From NCBI RefSeq assembly GCF_000315625.1, contig NW_005434523.1, positions 16,326-80,325 of the forward strand: a stretch of 64,000 nt of DNA. The letters are read 5' to 3'. The notes under the pieces were generated by a model. The model was not told the DNA's origin. It ran no database searches and saw nothing but the letters and a program-made list of their open reading frames with translations. The stretch's first letter is position 1; every line of letters starts with the position of its first letter. Below, piece after piece: positions 1 through 10,299 of this stretch. The DNA comes from Guillardia theta CCMP2712 (Eukaryota > Cryptophyceae > Pyrenomonadales > Geminigeraceae). Position numbers and translations under genes: made by a program.

Positions 1-240
1 CATCATCATCATCATCATCATCATCTCCATCATCTCCATCATCATCGTCTCCATTATCATCTTCATCTCCATCTCCATCATCTCCATCACCTCCATCATC
101 ATCGTCGTCGTCGTCGTCGTCATCATCATCATCATCATCATCATCATTCCAACATCTCAATCTCAATCAGAATCAAATCTCCATTTTCTGCGTGTCTTCT
201 ACATCATCATCTCCATCTTCATCTCCATCATCAGCTTCAT
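1..240. repeat. CAT/ATC trinucleotide microsatellite
   Basis: Nearly uninterrupted cat/atc/cgt triplets with short interruptions fill the first 240 bases. I see no gene in it. Confidence 0.9.
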
Positions 241-389
241 CATGACACATCGGCAACCTTTCATGGCGCAAGACTCGTTTTACTCAACACCCCGGTCCCA
301 GCTTGCCTCAGCCGCAGGGAAGGTGGGGCCGGCGGTCCCCGGCCGCGGGCCCTTGGCCGCCGGGCCCGGGGGGGCGGCCCGCCCCACTG

Positions 390-455
390 GAGACTTCTAT
401 CTTCTGCTTCTCTATCTTCTTCATCCTTACTTTACTCGTGTCGTTGACAATCTCT
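390..455 (+). repeat. 66-bp direct repeat, left copy
   Basis: This 66-bp stretch (beginning gagacttctatc, ending gacaatctct) recurs identically at 3584-3649, on the far side of the retroelement remnant. Just before it, about 315-390 is an extremely GC-rich patch. The pair could be remnants of short terminal repeats, a duplicated target, or a segmental duplication edge; the sequence alone does not decide. Confidence 0.75.
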
Positions 456-735
456 TCAGGAGCATTTCAAACAGAAATTGCTGAAGAGAGTTCTGAGGAA
501 GAAGTCGAATGGAGCGAGCGGCTGCAGCTGCTTTGACTCAAACTGGCTTACAGGGGAGGGATACTCCCTTGCGAAGTATTCTGCGATCAGAGGAGGCAAC
601 TCAGAGAGCAACCGCCTCCCCTGCAACATCGGTACGTCTGCCAAGCTCGGAAAATTTTTCATCCGACCCCGTCATGTCCTCGCCAGTGGCGCAATGCGAA
701 TGCTGATATCTATTCAGCTGAGGAATCAGCTAGCT

Positions 736-1109
736 TACCCTTTGGATTCATCACTGCAAGCAGCATATTCCAAGGATTCATCCAGCAGGTCCTTCATGAT
801 CTGCCCCATATGTTCGCATATATCGACGACATCGTCATCGCTACGTATTCGACCTGGGAAGCCCACGCCGATCATGTTCGAGCCGTGCTAACACGCTGTC
901 GCGAGCATCAGGTTTTTCTCAAGAAAGAGAAAGCTCAATTCTTCCGTACTAGTGTTCAATTCTTAGGCCACCGCGTCTCCGCCGACGGCGTGACGACGCA
1001 ACATTCCAAGACAGCGGCTATCTCCGCGTGGCCGCTACCGACGACTACTAAACAAGTCAAGATGTTTCTTGCAGCCCCTCTGACTGACCTTCTCCGCAAG
1101 GGCGCTTAG
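736..1109 (+). pseudogene. Reverse transcriptase fragment, element 1
   Basis: Translation gives LPFGF...FQGF followed by the catalytic YIDD box (YIDDIVIA), then the FLGHRVSADGV motif and the start of the thumb. This is the second half of a Ty3/gypsy RT. The upstream RT motifs are absent and the frame ends at a stop at 1107-1109, where intact relatives continue with a KFQW-type sequence into RNase H. Clear by family motifs; non-functional as it stands. Confidence 0.9.
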
Positions 1110-1629
1110 TTTCAGTGGACTGCAGTCAAAGCGCGTTCGACAGCCTCAAGCAAGCTATCCAACGTTGGCATTGGAGGTGTACTCTTACAGCAGCCTCCTA
1201 ACGCCCCGCAAGCTTCTACAGCCGCAAGTCAACTCCGACCGAACAACGCTACCACGCGACCGAACGAGAGTTACTCGCAATCAAGGATACCATTCTTTTC
1301 TTCAAGTGACTCCATTCAAGGTCTTTACTGATCATCAAGCTCTCACGTATTTCCAGACACAGAAAGAGATCAGCAGCAGATTGATTCGCTGGCTCCAAAC
1401 GCTCAGCGAGTTTGCAATCACCGAGTACTGTTACGTCAAAGGTTCTCAGAACGTCGTCCCCGACGCTCTCAGCCGTCAAGATGAAGCTCCCCTCTGGACT
1501 GCAGTCGCTCCTCATCACGAGCAACTCTCTCGCCAAGAGGACGGCTTCTTGCTCGCCTTCACCGTCAGCGCCTTGCAGCCTTTGTCCGACCAGATTCAAG
1601 CCGCCTGCGAGACGTGCGACTTTTGTCGT

Positions 1630-2133
1630 CCTCTTATCCAACGTCTCCGCGCCAAGTCTTCTGTAACATCTTTTCTTCTGGATGATGAGCTTCTGTTTTA
1701 TACAGATTCGTTGCCTCTTATCCAACGTCTCCGCGCCAAGTCTTCTGTAACATCTTTTCATCTGGATGATGAGCTTCTGTTTTATACAGATTCGTTGCCT
1801 CTTATCCAACGTCTCCGCGCCAAGTCTTCTGTAACATCTTTTCTTCTGGATGATGAGCTTCTGTTTTATACAGATTCGTTGCCTCTTATCCAACGTCTCC
1901 GCGCCAAGTCTTCTGTAACATCTTTTCATCTGGATGATGAGCTTCTGTTTTATACAGATTCGTTGCCTCTTATCCAACGTCTCCGCGCCAAGTCTTCTGT
2001 AACATCTTTTCATCTGGATGATGAGCTTCTGTTTTATACAGATTCGTTGCCTCTTATCCAACGTCTCCGCGCCAAGTCTTCTGTAACATCTTTTCATCTG
2101 GATGATGAGCTTCTGTTTTATACAGATTCGTTG
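1630..2133 (+). repeat. 84-bp minisatellite, six in-frame copies
   Basis: Exactly six 84-bp units (starts 1630, 1714, 1798, 1882, 1966, 2050), each coding 28 residues beginning PLIQRLRAKSS. Two variants alternate at one codon (ctt versus cat: Leu/His). They lie between RNase H and the integrase zinc finger. Confidence 0.97.
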
Positions 2134-2223
2134 CGCCGCATTCGCCTGTGCATTCCGCAAGCATTGCGTCGAGAAGTTCTCTTGGACGCCCACGACCTTC
2201 AGTCCCACCTCGGGTTTTCAAGA

Positions 2224-2328
2224 ACCTACCTTCAGCTAGCAGCAACCTACCTTCAGCTAGCAGCAACCTACCTTCAGCTAGCAGCAACCTACCTTCAGCT
2301 AGCAGCAACCTACCTTCAGCTAGCAGCA
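2224..2328 (+). repeat. 21-bp minisatellite, five in-frame copies
   Basis: Five perfect copies of a 21-bp unit coding TYLQLAA. They fall between the histidine pair and the cysteine pair of the integrase zinc-binding domain. Confidence 0.97.
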
Positions 2329-3583
2329 ACCGTCTATTGGCCCCAGCTTCGGAAAGATACCGAGCTTTACATCCTGTCATGCCAGCATTGTCTTCAAGGG
2401 AAATCTTATCGCCAACGACCCATGGGTAAACCTCATTCCCAGGCCGTTCCCTCGACACGCTTCGAAGTCGTCAGTCTCGACTTGCTGACTGGACTCCCTC
2501 TGCAGGAAATCGATCACCTCCGAACAAGCTGCTCAAAAATTCATCGAAACCGTGTTTCGATCCCAAGGCCTTTCTCAAGTCCTTATCAACGACAACGCTG
2601 CTATCTTTTCGTCCAGATTCTGGAACGCGCTCTTCAAGATGCTCAACGTTCACGTGAAGCATTCGTCGCCTTTTATGCCTTAAAGCAACGGTCGACCCGA
2701 GCGTATGAACTCCGTCGTCCTCGAAGCTCTGCGTATCTACACCACGCAGTATCCTCGAGCCGACTGGGAAAGGTACCTCCCCATCCTGGAGACTCACCTC
2801 GACTCAGCTGTTCGCCGTCCCGTCGGTGCCAGCCGTCCCGTCCCTGCCGCTATCAAGTCGGAGATCTGGTTTGGCTCTCAACCGCCAACCTCAACATCCC
2901 CGACGCCGCCTCGAAGCTCAACCCTCGCTTCGTTGGTGCCTTCCGCATCCTGGAATTTGTTTCAGACAACACCGTTCGTCTCGACGTCTTTCCTCGCTTC
3001 GCATCGATCAGAAACACCGTCATCAACATCAAGTGGCTTCGTCCGCATACAGAGCGCGATCCTGCCTATCAAGATCCCCAGCGACCACCCGAACCTCTGG
3101 ACACCAGAGATGGCTTGGAGTACGAGATCGAGAGCATTCTCAGCAAACGTCGTCGCGGTCGAGGTATTCAGTACCTTGTTAAGTGGACAGGCTATGATCA
3201 AGTCAGCGAGATCAATTGGCTTCCTGCTCGTGAATTGCAGCAGAAATCAGGTCTTCGCGACCTCATCCGTCAATTCGAAGAACGTGAAGCTCTTCAAGCT
3301 TTACCCTCCATCGCCCTCGACTCATCCGACTTGTCTGAAGTGGAACTTTAAATCCTGTCGTTCCTCTCCTCATGGTAAGAGCGAAGGACAAGTTGGAACT
3401 AAGTTGTCAAGCGCAGATGGAGCGATGTTGTATCCATGAGGATCCGGAAACACACGGATACTCGTCGGATACTCTGCTTGATATTCTCTATTTAGGCGGA
3501 CGCTTCCTCAGCGGCCGGCTCCTGAATTTCCCCCACTTGCATGAGTGTGGTGGTTGTGCGTAGTTTACCTCCCAGTAAACTGA

Positions 3584-3649
3584 GAGACTTCTATCTTCTG
3601 CTTCTCTATCTTCTTCATCCTTACTTTACTCGTGTCGTTGACAATCTCT
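3584..3649 (+). repeat. 66-bp direct repeat, right copy
   Basis: Identical to 390-455. It lies just outside the left arm of the following inverted repeat, so the retroelement and the inverted repeat are adjacent insertions or rearrangements. Confidence 0.75.
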
Positions 3650-3668
3650 GTGTTGTGTATACAACAGC

Positions 3669-4595
3669 TCACATATCCATATTTTCATTTCAACAACTGG
3701 AAGCTTCCTCGCTCATGGCGAGGTCAAAGAGGCAAACTACAGGAGCTACAGCTTGCCGGATCATGTCAACATATCACCTCTTCAGTCAAGTTCTGCTCTG
3801 AACAGGTGGTGTAGTGTACTGTACGAGATAGGCGATCGCCTGAGATTCGTACACCGGCGCCATCTCCACATCCGCTGACTTGGCGACTTTCTTCTGAGCG
3901 AAAAGTTTGTAAGCCAGCAGGCCGAGCCCAGCAGCTCCGACGATGCCGCCGATCACGCCGCCGACGATGGCGCCGACGTTGACCCCAGGTGCTGGTGTTG
4001 AGGATGTGAAGCTTGCCGAAGAGGCTGCTGAGCTTGCTGGTCCTGCAAGCACCGAGAGCTTGCGCGGATCCGTCTTCCAGACAAACAGCCTCGTGCTGGA
4101 GGACAGCAGAGCAGTGTGCTGTCCGTTGGAGTACCCGCCAGCGACCGTGTCATTGAGGAACAGGTCTACGGATGTAGGCGAGGAGGTTGAAACTATCAGC
4201 AAGAGCGGACTGCTCCAGACCGAGTCGAGGACGGACGGCCTGCTGCTGATGGAGTAGGAGTAAGTAGCGCCATCCGATACCACCATGCTCTGCTGATGGA
4301 CCGCCTGATCCCCCAGCATGTGACCGAAAGAGTCCAGCACGAAGACAGGTGAGCCTGGCTCGAAGGGGTCAGCTGAGCTCCCGTTGATGGCGTTGGAGCT
4401 GTTGTGGGAAGGAGACAGGATGGAGCTGTCGGAGGCAGGATCGAAGCCGTCCATCCTGTCCTGGAAATAGAGCGGATCAGCTGAGAACCTCCAAGGTTGG
4501 TAGGCAGCTGGGTAGTTGAGGCTCGGCCTTATGAGCCTCCCAGTGAACTTGTCAGAGAGGTCAACCTGCAGGAAGGACTGCTGGTGTCAATGCAG
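3669..4595 (-). repeat. Inverted repeat 1, left arm (copy of the tail of the surface-protein gene)
   Basis: Reverse complement of about 8070-8972 with only scattered substitutions. It covers the last part of the large surface-protein reading frame plus about 120 bp beyond its stop codon. The similarity ends near 4595, where the rightward reading frame of the big gene begins. Confidence 0.92.
3786..4454 (-). pseudogene. Inverted C-terminal fragment of the surface-protein gene
   Basis: A 222-residue leftward reading frame matching the C-terminal 222 residues of the rightward protein ending at 8854 almost residue for residue (differences such as A/V near the start, V/I and A/T before the membrane segment, Q/H after it). 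It keeps the Ser/Thr-rich stalk, the Gly-rich transmembrane helix (VGAIVGGVIGGIVGAAG) and the short cytoplasmic tail. It is still open but lacks the rest of the gene, so I treat it as a duplicated fragment. Confidence 0.85.
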
Positions 4596-7500
4596 GATCA
4601 GGGTACCTCAAACCTCCGAGCATCAGCATAGTCTCGCCGTCGGGTCTGCTACCTACCTGCCCTCCTCCCATAGTTGGTGCCTTCCCGAGGAACGGGCTGG
4701 TTGCGTCCAGGGTGGAGCTCATTCGAAACATTTCTCTCCCCGAAGCCAATCAGGGAAGTACCAAAGTCCAGCCGACGTGCAGCAGCGGATCGTTTGTCGT
4801 CAAGTCACTTTGCCCAGGCTCCAAGCAGTGCGCGAGCTCGTACTCGCGAGCAGAGCTGAACCCGCTCCCTTCCTGCTCGACGTCATCGCAGTGCGGCGGT
4901 TGCAGTAGCTTCCCATGTTCGTCGCATGCATGCGGGCCTGACAACTGTCCCTCCTACCTCTCGACGGTACTCGACGCTTCTCTCTCTACCGTGGTGCCAG
5001 ACGAAGCGCTCGCTGTGATCGGATGGGATGCTCGGGCCCAGCAGCCAGTCCTGCTCAACCAGGGCTTCGGGTTCTCTCCCAGCTCGCCTAACCCGCTCCG
5101 ACTTGAGTTCCCCTCGGACTCTGGGCAGGCGTATCCCTGCGCGGAGGTTCTCCTGTACTTCTCAGCTGGCTACAGCTCTGACGCCCTTCAGCCTGGCCCT
5201 CTGCACTGGCCGGGCGACCTGTCCTACAACCAGAACGCTGTCCGGAACTATGCCGGAGAGGTGACGGAGGTCAGCTACATGTTCCGACCTGGCTTCATCA
5301 ATGCAATCTACGGCTCGTTCAGCAACTTCCCTGTGACCACGCTCATCTCTCTTAAAGATCAGTCAGGTCGCAGACTTCTGCAGGCCTCCAGCTCAGCTCT
5401 GCTGGGGGTTGTATCAGCAGGAGGGTTCAAGGTGGGAGATTACATCCGACTGGCTGACGAGGTCATGCTTGTGAACGCGGTCAGCCAGCAGCAGAACACG
5501 CTGTCGGTCACCCGAGGAGCATTGAACACCAGCGTCGCCTCCTCCTTCGCTCTAGGAACCGTGGTCCGCACTTTCAACCCCGGCTCGGTGCTGCTGCAAG
5601 ACGTCGCAAGCGACGCGACGACCATTCAAGTATCGGAAGCATCAGGGTTCAACTCGGACAGATACATCCAGGTCGAGCATGAGGTCATGTACATCACCAG
5701 CGTCGACGCCTCGTCCATGACCGTCCTGCGGGCTCAGGAAGGGACGCGTGCGAGCAGCCATGCCGCCTTCAAGCCGGTGGGCTACGTCCGTCCTTCCCAG
5801 CAGTATCCTATCGTGCTGCTGGAGGCCGTCAGCGCGAGTCAGACGACTTTGTCCGTGTCTGACGGGAGTTTCTTCTACCCGGGCGCCTCCATCCAGGTGC
5901 TGAGCGAGACCATGGCGGTCACAGCTGTCTCAGGCGACACCCTGACCGTCCAGCGAGGTCAAGAGTCGACCTCAGCTGCCGCGTATCCCAAGCAGGTGCT
6001 GGTGACGGTTGTGCAAGGCTCGGCAAGCGTTGTATCGTTTACCAGCAGCATAATACCTTCCATCAACAGATCCTCCATGAATCTCCTGAGTGACATTAGA
6101 AATGATGAAACTGATACCATTCTATATGTGATGGACCCGGTGAAGAACACGTCATCGTCCGGCTTTCAACCTGGAGATTATGTGATGGGATTAAGAGGCT
6201 CCAATTTTATCTCGGCAGAAGTGATGTTGGTCTTGAGTACTGGGACAGCTAGAGTATCAGATTATCTTTATCAGAATCTGACTGTTGCAAGAGCACAGTT
6301 TGGGACCAGAGCACAGTACACCTACAAAGGAGGCCCAATAATTTACTTATCCAGTCCGCGCATTCTCGAACAGGCGATGACGGCGACAGATACAAACCCT
6401 GTCTTCTCCAACTCTACAGATCTGCAAGCTGGAGACATGCTGTTGGCGTTCCCAGCACAAAACAATGAAGGTTTTGTTGAAGTGATAGAGTATGAGTCTG
6501 GTGGGAGTGTACTTCGAGGATTGATCCCAAACTTTGCGGGCAGGTCGCAGGCAACATCAGTATCAAAAGGAGCTGTTGTCCAGACCATTGCTCAACCGGC
6601 TTACTTGAGTCCTCCTTACTGCACGTCCAAGAGTGGGTCAGATTTGACCATGACGAGCGTATCTAGCTTCGCTGTCGGCGACATAGTGTCGGATGGCAGT
6701 GCAGTTTACACCGTGACAGCTATCAACGAAGGGTCAAGTCAGATGACCGTTGAGAGCCTCTATGTCTCAGGTGCTACTCCATCATGCTCCAACATAAATC
6801 AGTATACTCCTCCTTCATACGTAGTTAAGACAGAAGGCCTGAGAGTTTTGAGCTCTGCTTGGAACCTCACAGCTGGTGAATTGGTCCAAGATCCTCTGGC
6901 TGTCTTCACCATCCACCTGCAGACCGTGGTCTCTGATTTCTATGCACCTGGAGACTTTGTTTGGATTGCTGACAAGAGCACGCCTAGTTATGGGTGCTTC
7001 CAAGTAGAGCAAGTAGAAGACTACACCCTGCATGTCACAGTCTACACTTTACCTCGCTCTTGGATTGCACAGTTGATATTCAATTTTCAGAAAGACACAG
7101 CAGTTCTCTACAAGTACGAACGCTTCGATGTGATCAACGGTACTGCTCTCTCCCCAGGAGACATCGTGCTCTTCTCGTGGTCATTCCAAGGCGGGACAGG
7201 TCAAATCATTTCAGCCACCGAAAATGAAATTCGCATGAAATTCACTGCTGGCAGGTACAATGGAGGGCAATCTTTGTTCAATGATGTATACAATACCTTC
7301 CAGCTCCTCCCGGTGTCAAAGACGAGCTACGCCAGGTCAAAGCTTGCTCTCGCTATCAACTCCGAGGTCAACACGATGACTCTCTTTGACGCGTCCGGGT
7401 TCAGAGTGGGGGATAGCTTCACCATCGACCAAGAGGTCATGACCATAGAAAACCTCAACGGCAACGTCATCCAGGTCAAGCGCGCTCAGCGAGGCACCTC

Positions 7501-8854
7501 CGCTGCTTCTCATGCGCTGGACGCGCTTGTGGAATGGACGGCGCCGCTATCCGCTGCCTCTCCTCAAGTCGCGTCCGTGACCCCTTTGCTCCGACGTGAC
7601 CAGCACTTGAGATACATCTCTCAGGTCGGCCCCATCACCCTTCCCAGCTCCATCCAGCAGCTCTCGAGCTATCAGAATGTCTGGGCAGAGCTCGACGAGG
7701 AGATCATCTTGATCCGACAGCCCGCCTCAGGCATCGTCAAGGCGTCTGATCGGGGGCTGAGAGGAACAGCAGCGGCGGCGCACGTGAGCAACACGACCTA
7801 CAACATCCCCAACGCCTTCTTCTCCTGGCTCTTCTCCTTCAAGTCAAGCCTGCCGGGTGCATCAGGCTTCTCAGCTCTGCCCGTGTACGACATGAACGTA
7901 GCTGGGGTCATCACCTTGTCAGGGGTTCACGTGCTCTCGGGAGGTAGCAGGGTGACGAGCGAGCCGACTCTAGAGCTCACTCTCAACCGCTTCATTGAGA
8001 ACGAGGCCCGAGGACAGTCAGTCGCAGGCCCTTCGTACTCATACCGCACCTTGATCCAGCAGACCTTCCTGCAGGTTGACCTCTCTGACAAGTTCACTGG
8101 GAGGCTCATAAGGCCGAGCCTCAACTACCCAGCTGCCTACCAACCTTGGAGGTTCTCAGCTGATCCGCTCTATTTCCAGGACAGGATGGACGGCTTCGAT
8201 CCTGTCTCCGACAGCTCCATCCTGTCTCCTTCCCACAACAGCTCCAACGCCATCAACGGGAGCTCAGCTGACCCCTTCGAGCCAGGCTCACCTGTCTTCG
8301 TGCTGGACTCTTTCGGTCACATGCTGGGGGATCAGGCGGTCCATCAGCAGAGCATGGTGGTATCGGATGGCGCTACTTACTCCTACTCCATCAGCAGCAG
8401 GCCGTCCGTCCTCGACTCGGTCTGGAGCAGTCCGCTCTTGCTGATAGTTTCAACCTCCTCGCCTACATCCGTAGACCTGTTCCTCAATGACACGGTCGCT
8501 GGCGGGTACTCCAACGGACAGCACACTGCTCTGCTGTCCTCCAGCACGAGGCTGTTTGTCTGGAAGACGGATCCGCGCAAGCTCTCGATTCTTACAGGAC
8601 CAGCAAGCTCAGCAGCCTCTTCGGCAAGCTTCACATCCTCAACACCAGCACCTGGGGTCAACGTCGGCGCCATCGTCGGCGGCGTGATCGGCGGCATCGT
8701 CGGAGCTGCTGGGCTCGGCCTGCTGGCTTACAAACTTTTTGCTCATAAGAAAGTCGCCAAGTCAGCGGATGTGGAGATGGCGCCGGTGTACGAATCTCAG
8801 GCGATCGCCTATCTCGTACAGTACACTACACCACCTGTTCAGAGCAGAACTTGA
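4547..8854 (+). CDS. Large repeat-containing type I membrane protein, 5' truncated
   Basis: An open frame of about 1430 codons with no introns needed. No ATG lies near its start (4712 is GTG); it stays open back to a stop at 4544, close to the inverted repeat boundary, so the true 5' end appears lost. The N-terminal part is Cys-rich. Then come several repeats of about 65 residues with the pattern GF-x-VGD-x-I...EVM-x-V...LTV-x-RAQ-x-GT-x-A-S-H, at about codons 228-286, 290-356 and 365-430 counted from 4712, and again near 7330-7550. Near the C-terminus a Ser/Thr/Pro stalk leads to one Gly/Ala-rich membrane helix (about 8655-8740) and a cytoplasmic tail of about 35 residues. Many NxS/T sites suggest an extracellular glycoprotein. 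Comparable repeats occur in phage and bacterial surface proteins by my recollection; function unknown. Confidence 0.8.
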   Translation, partial: TCQRGQPAGRTAGVNAGSGYLKPPSISIVSPSGLLPTCPPPIVGAFPRNGLVASRVELIRNISLPEANQGSTKVQPTCSSGSFVVKSLCPGSKQCASSYSRAELNPLPSCSTSSQCGGCSSFPCSSHACGPDNCPSYLSTVLDASLSTVVPDEALAVIGWDARAQQPVLLNQGFGFSPSSPNPLRLEFPSDSGQAYPCAEVLLYFSAGYSSDALQPGPLHWPGDLSYNQNAVRNYAGEVTEVSYMFRPGFINAIYGSFSNFPVTTLISLKDQSGRRLLQASSSALLGVVSAGGFKVGDYIRLADEVMLVNAVSQQQNTLSVTRGALNTSVASSFALGTVVRTFNPGSVLLQDVASDATTIQVSEASGFNSDRYIQVEHEVMYITSVDASSMTVLRAQEGTRASSHAAFKPVGYVRPSQQYPIVLLEAVSASQTTLSVSDGSFFYPGASIQVLSETMAVTAVSGDTLTVQRGQESTSAAAYPKQVLVTVVQGSASVVSFTSSIIPSINRSSMNLLSDIRNDETDTILYVMDPVKNTSSSGFQPGDYVMGLRGSNFISAEVMLVLSTGTARVSDYLYQNLTVARAQFGTRAQYTYKGGPIIYLSSPRILEQAMTATDTNPVFSNSTDLQAGDMLLAFPAQNNEGFVEVIEYESGGSVLRGLIPNFAGRSQATSVSKGAVVQTIAQPAYLSPPYCTSKSGSDLTMTSVSSFAVGDIVSDGSAVYTVTAINEGSSQMTVESLYVSGATPSCSNINQYTPPSYVVKTEGLRVLSSAWNLTAGELVQDPLAVFTIHLQTVVSDFYAPGDFVWIADKSTPSYGCFQVEQVEDYTLHVTVYTLPRSWIAQLIFNFQKDTAVLYKYERFDVINGTALSPGDIVLFSWSFQGGTGQIISATENEIRMKFTAGRYNGGQSLFNDVYNTFQLLPVSKTSYARSKLALAINSEVNTMTLFDASGFRVGDSFTIDQEVMTIENLNGNVIQVKRAQRGTSAASHALDALVEWTAPLSAASPQVASVTPLLRRDQHLRYISQVGPITLPSSIQQLSSYQNVWAELDEEIILIRQPASGIVKASDRGLRGTAAAAHVSNTTYNIPNAFFSWLFSFKSSLPGASGFSALPVYDMNVAGVITLSGVHVLSGGSRVTSEPTLELTLNRFIENEARGQSVAGPSYSYRTLIQQTFLQVDLSDKFTGRLIRPSLNYPAAYQPWRFSADPLYFQDRMDGFDPVSDSSILSPSHNSSNAINGSSADPFEPGSPVFVLDSFGHMLGDQAVHQQSMVVSDGATYSYSISSRPSVLDSVWSSPLLLIVSTSSPTSVDLFLNDTVAGGYSNGQHTALLSSSTRLFVWKTDPRKLSILTGPASSAASSASFTSSTPAPGVNVGAIVGGVIGGIVGAAGLGLLAYKLFAHKKVAKSADVEMAPVYESQAIAYLVQYTTPPVQSRT

Positions 8855-8972
8855 CTGAAGAGGTGATATGTTGACATGATCCGGCAAGCTGTAGCTCCTG
8901 TAGTTTGCCTCTTTGACCTCGCCATGAGCGAGGAAGCTTCCAGTTGTTGAAATGAACTCATGGATATGTGAA
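8070..8972 (+). repeat. Inverted repeat 1, right arm
   Basis: Partner of 3669-4595. It contains the 3' end of the surface-protein gene and its immediate downstream DNA. The spacer between the arms is about 3.5 kb and consists of the rest of the same gene. Confidence 0.92.
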
Positions 8973-8974
8973 CA

Positions 8975-9700
8975 CACGATGTGAAGCGAGAAGGAGAAGA
9001 AAGGGAGGGGGAGGGAGGAGAGGAGAGGAGATGGGAAAGGAATCGGGAAAGGGCAAGGCAGAGCAGGAGAAAGGAAGAGACGGAGGGGACAGGAAAAGAG
9101 ACAGCGCAAAGACAGGAAAAGAGACAAGGAAAAATGGATGGAGTACAGGTGTGTGAGCAAGGGTAGGAGAAAAAAGTACCAGGGAATGCAGCAGATATAT
9201 TATCTTCCTCATCAGTTGGAACGCCTTCAGCCCATCTTTTACAATTCTTCGCATTTGGAAAGTTTTCGTGAGAGGAAGAGCAAGGAGAGGCAGTGTGAGC
9301 CAGACGATGCCAGGGAACTACACAAGGAACAAACAGGTCCTCGTGAGGAGTCCTCTGAAGTTCCCGAGGAGAAGTGAACGGTGAAGTCAAGAGCTGAGAG
9401 CGGCCGGGCTACAAGGGAGAGGGGACGCGGCAAGATGATGGATTGTATGCAGTCACAGTAGCGAAGTAAGAGCAGGTAGTTGATTGACTTCTGAGATAAG
9501 AGTATTTATAAAGTAGAGTAAGGGATAGGAAGATAACAGAGACCGGGAAGGATAGAATAAAGGGAAAAAGTTTAAGAGATAGCGAGAAAGGAGAGTGAGA
9601 AGAGAGAGAGAATGAGAAGTGAAAGAAAGAGAGAGAAGAGAGATTAAGAGAGAGAGGAAGAGAGAGAGAGAGAGAGAGATAGAAGACAGGACCCCATGCT
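8975..9700. repeat. Purine-rich low-complexity DNA
   Basis: GA-rich on the plus strand (gagg, gagaga runs). The open frames here are low-complexity Ser/Leu/Pro or Arg/Glu strings. I see no gene from 8975 to the minisatellite at 9851. Confidence 0.8.
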
Positions 9701-9850
9701 TATATACAGACAACCAGGGGTAAGGTCCGCCCCGAGGATGCTTCCTCTGGTCATTCCAGTTTAGGGGGCTCTCAGCCTGCCAGTAATATCTAAGGTCGAT
9801 GTGATATCTGCGTGACTTCGGACTAGTACAAGTTTAAGGCTCTGTGCTCC

Positions 9851-10160
9851 GTCTCAAGAATAGCTGAGAGTCTCAAGAATAGCTGAGCTGAGTCTCAAGA
9901 ATAGCTGAGAGTCTCAAGAATAGCTGAGAGTCTCAAGAATAGCTGAGAGTCTCAAGAATAGCTGAGAGCCTCAAGAATAGCTGAGAGTCTCAAGAATAGC
10001 TGAGAGTCTCAAGAATAGCTGAGAGTCTCAAGAATAGCTGAGAGTCTCAAGAATAGCTGAGAGTCTCAAGAATAGCTGAGAGTCTCAAGAATAGCTGAGA
10101 GTCTCAAGAATAGCTGAGAGTCTCAAGAATAGCTGAGAGTCTCAAGAATAGCTGAGAGTC
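9851..10160 (+). repeat. 19-bp minisatellite, about 16 copies
   Basis: Tandem copies of gtctcaagaatagctgaga, almost perfect, with one 5-bp slip near 9881 and one t-to-c change near 9968. Confidence 0.97.
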
Positions 10161-10299
10161 GCCGGGCTCTGGTGCTTGACCGACCGATACCGTTACGGTT
10201 GAGTAATAACTTGTAAAGGCCTTCCGATACCAGCCTGAGTTACTATAAGAGAACCGGCAAGTCCGGGCCCGGCCTGGCCCGGGAACTTGGCAAGACTTG

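Larger units (their letters stand above)
478..3351 (+). mobile_element. Ty3/gypsy chromovirus remnant (element 1)
   Basis: A degraded LTR retrotransposon with the order expected for a Ty3/gypsy chromovirus: possible gag start (from about 509), reverse transcriptase part, RNase H, integrase zinc finger, integrase C-terminal region and a C-terminal chromodomain. The possible gag N-terminus is followed almost directly by the RT thumb side, so protease and the first RT motifs are missing. Reading-frame breaks occur after the RT segment (stop near 1107), inside RNase H (the TERELLAI-type motif near 1248-1300 is in another frame than the rest), and inside the integrase core (about 2520-2860). It cannot be autonomous. 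No clear LTRs were found; 66-bp direct repeats flank it. Confidence 0.9.
1165..3351 (+). pseudogene. RNase H - integrase - chromodomain reading frame, element 1
   Basis: A 728-codon open frame (no ATG certain). In order: the end of RNase H (FTDHQALTYF, then DALSR), a linker swollen by six in-frame copies of an 84-bp unit, the integrase zinc finger (H-H half near 2190-2215, C-C half CQHCLQGK near 2380) split by five copies of a 21-bp unit, a frame-scrambled integrase core, the DLVWLS/PRFVGAFRI C-terminal region, and a chromodomain near 3115-3290 with the YLVKWTGY signature. The core region reads correctly in another frame around 2705-2860, so at least two indels are present. Chromodomains of chromovirus integrases are known to direct insertion to heterochromatin. 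Confidence 0.88.

Noticed and set aside
1249-2208. 319-codon leftward open frame over the pol repeats
   Set aside because: It is the antisense reading of the 84-bp repeats inside an identified pol region; its length comes from repetition.
3669-8972. Inverted repeat 1 as transposon terminal inverted repeats
   Set aside because: The arms are the coding 3' end of the enclosed gene itself, and no transposase is present.
9851-10160. CRISPR-like array
   Set aside because: The 19-bp units are directly adjacent with no spacers, and the DNA is eukaryotic.
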